DNA of 40,869 bases from Martelella mediterranea (GTDB lineage: Bacteria > Pseudomonadota > Alphaproteobacteria > Rhizobiales > Rhizobiaceae): positions 1-40,869 of the forward strand of contig NZ_SMAR01000032.1 of assembly GCF_004342225.1 (NCBI RefSeq), written 5' to 3'. The translations under genes were made by a program, and so were the position numbers. Each line of letters opens with the position of its first letter. The first letter of the stretch is position 1. Positions 40,640 through 40,869 of the stretch are shown here, in pieces. Below the pieces are notes generated by a model. That model was not told the origin of the DNA. It saw nothing but the letters and a program-made list of their open reading frames with translations, and made no database searches.

Positions 40640-40869
40640 TATGCAGAATGACGGTGTTCGAGAAGGTATCGCACAGCCAGCCCGACATGGCGCGGTATCG
40701 GCCTGTCTTTGGCATAGTAAGCCACCTGACGCCGTGAGAGTTCAAGCGCCCGCGCCATACCATCCAGCGTCTGATCGAGTTCGCTCATTGCGTTGCGGAA
40801 ATCGTCATTCGTGAATTCAGCCGGGGGCAGGGCTTCAAGCCACATGGCGGAAAAGTCCAGATCATCGTT
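40639..40869 (-). CDS. HTH-domain protein, 5' end beyond the window
   Basis: At least 76 residues are visible. An ATG at 40845 exists, but the frame stays open to the window edge (NDDLDFSA before it), so the true start may lie outside. The C-terminal SELDQTLDGMARALELSRRQ then VAYYAKDRPIPRHVGLAVRY is an XRE-like helix-turn-helix. Related proteins often have a DUF2442-type N-terminal part, which cannot be checked here. It would be co-translated with the HigA-type gene. Confidence 0.65.
   Translation of the reverse strand, partial: NDDLDFSAMWLEALPPAEFTNDDFRNAMSELDQTLDGMARALELSRRQVAYYAKDRPIPRHVGLAVRYLLEHRHSA

Noticed and set aside
1-40869. CRISPR arrays
   Set aside because: No regularly spaced short direct repeats were seen; the repeated elements present are operators and insertion borders.
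13330-40869. Lysis cassette and right attachment site
   Set aside because: No holin, endolysin, spanin or second copy of the tRNA 3' end was recognised; they probably lie right of the window.

Overview
The window is a piece of an alphaproteobacterial chromosome carrying the left part of an integrated lambda-like (siphovirus-type) prophage. The glycine decarboxylase sequence, the crcB-rluC-HAD-ATP12 gene order and the moderate GC content suggest Hyphomicrobiales (Rhizobiales). A Brucella/Ochrobactrum-like host is an inference, not something the sequence proves.

Host part (about 1-13,330). It opens with the last codons of an IS110-type transposase. The leftward glycine cleavage operon gcvT-gcvH-gcvP follows, headed by a promoter and a tandem glycine riboswitch. 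Next is a rightward block: the fluoride channel crcB, the pseudouridine synthase rluC, two tandem HAD-phosphatase paralogues and the F1-ATPase assembly chaperone ATP12, closed by a strong terminator. A leftward, tightly coupled operon encodes glutathione-dependent formaldehyde oxidation (class III alcohol dehydrogenase and S-formylglutathione hydrolase) with an ElaA-type acetyltransferase and a YaiI/DUF188 protein between them. A small XRE regulator, lipB and tRNA-Leu(GAG) complete the host part.

Prophage part (about 13,330 to beyond the right edge). The tRNA-Leu is the likely attachment site, with a tyrosine integrase next to it. The regulatory switch resembles lambda: an S24 (CI/LexA-type) repressor lies between two clusters of a 17-bp operator with consensus TGAAAGC-NNN-GCTTTCA. 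One cluster faces the leftward integrase operon and the other faces cro. The rightward early operon is almost continuously coupled (ATGA/TGATG overlaps): cro, two very small genes, a CII/CP76-like protein, a GapR-like DUF2312 protein, a zinc-finger protein, a cytosine-methyltransferase-like protein, a DUF1376 protein, two unknowns and finally a phage NusG paralogue. Late genes follow in lambda order: small and large terminase, gpW, portal, S49 protease, separate scaffold-like protein, decoration protein, major capsid, connector proteins, tail terminator, tail tube, G/GT chaperones with a -1 frameshift site, tape measure, M, L and K. The right end (I, J, lysis, attR) is outside the window.

The late region is interrupted by leftward cargo genes: an HPP-CBS membrane protein, a DUF4031 protein, an EamA transporter with an Rnk-type protein, and a HigA-type antitoxin with an HTH protein. 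Two of these insertions are bracketed by direct repeats of the local phage sequence. The most interesting is a roughly 75-nt element found on both sides of the HPP gene, made of a CACAAC/GTTGTG stem, a nearly identical apical core and a terminator hairpin. It sits just downstream of the NusG-like gene and just before the late genes, the place where lambda-type phages keep their Q-controlled late promoter and terminator. I propose it as a candidate antitermination site or structured RNA.
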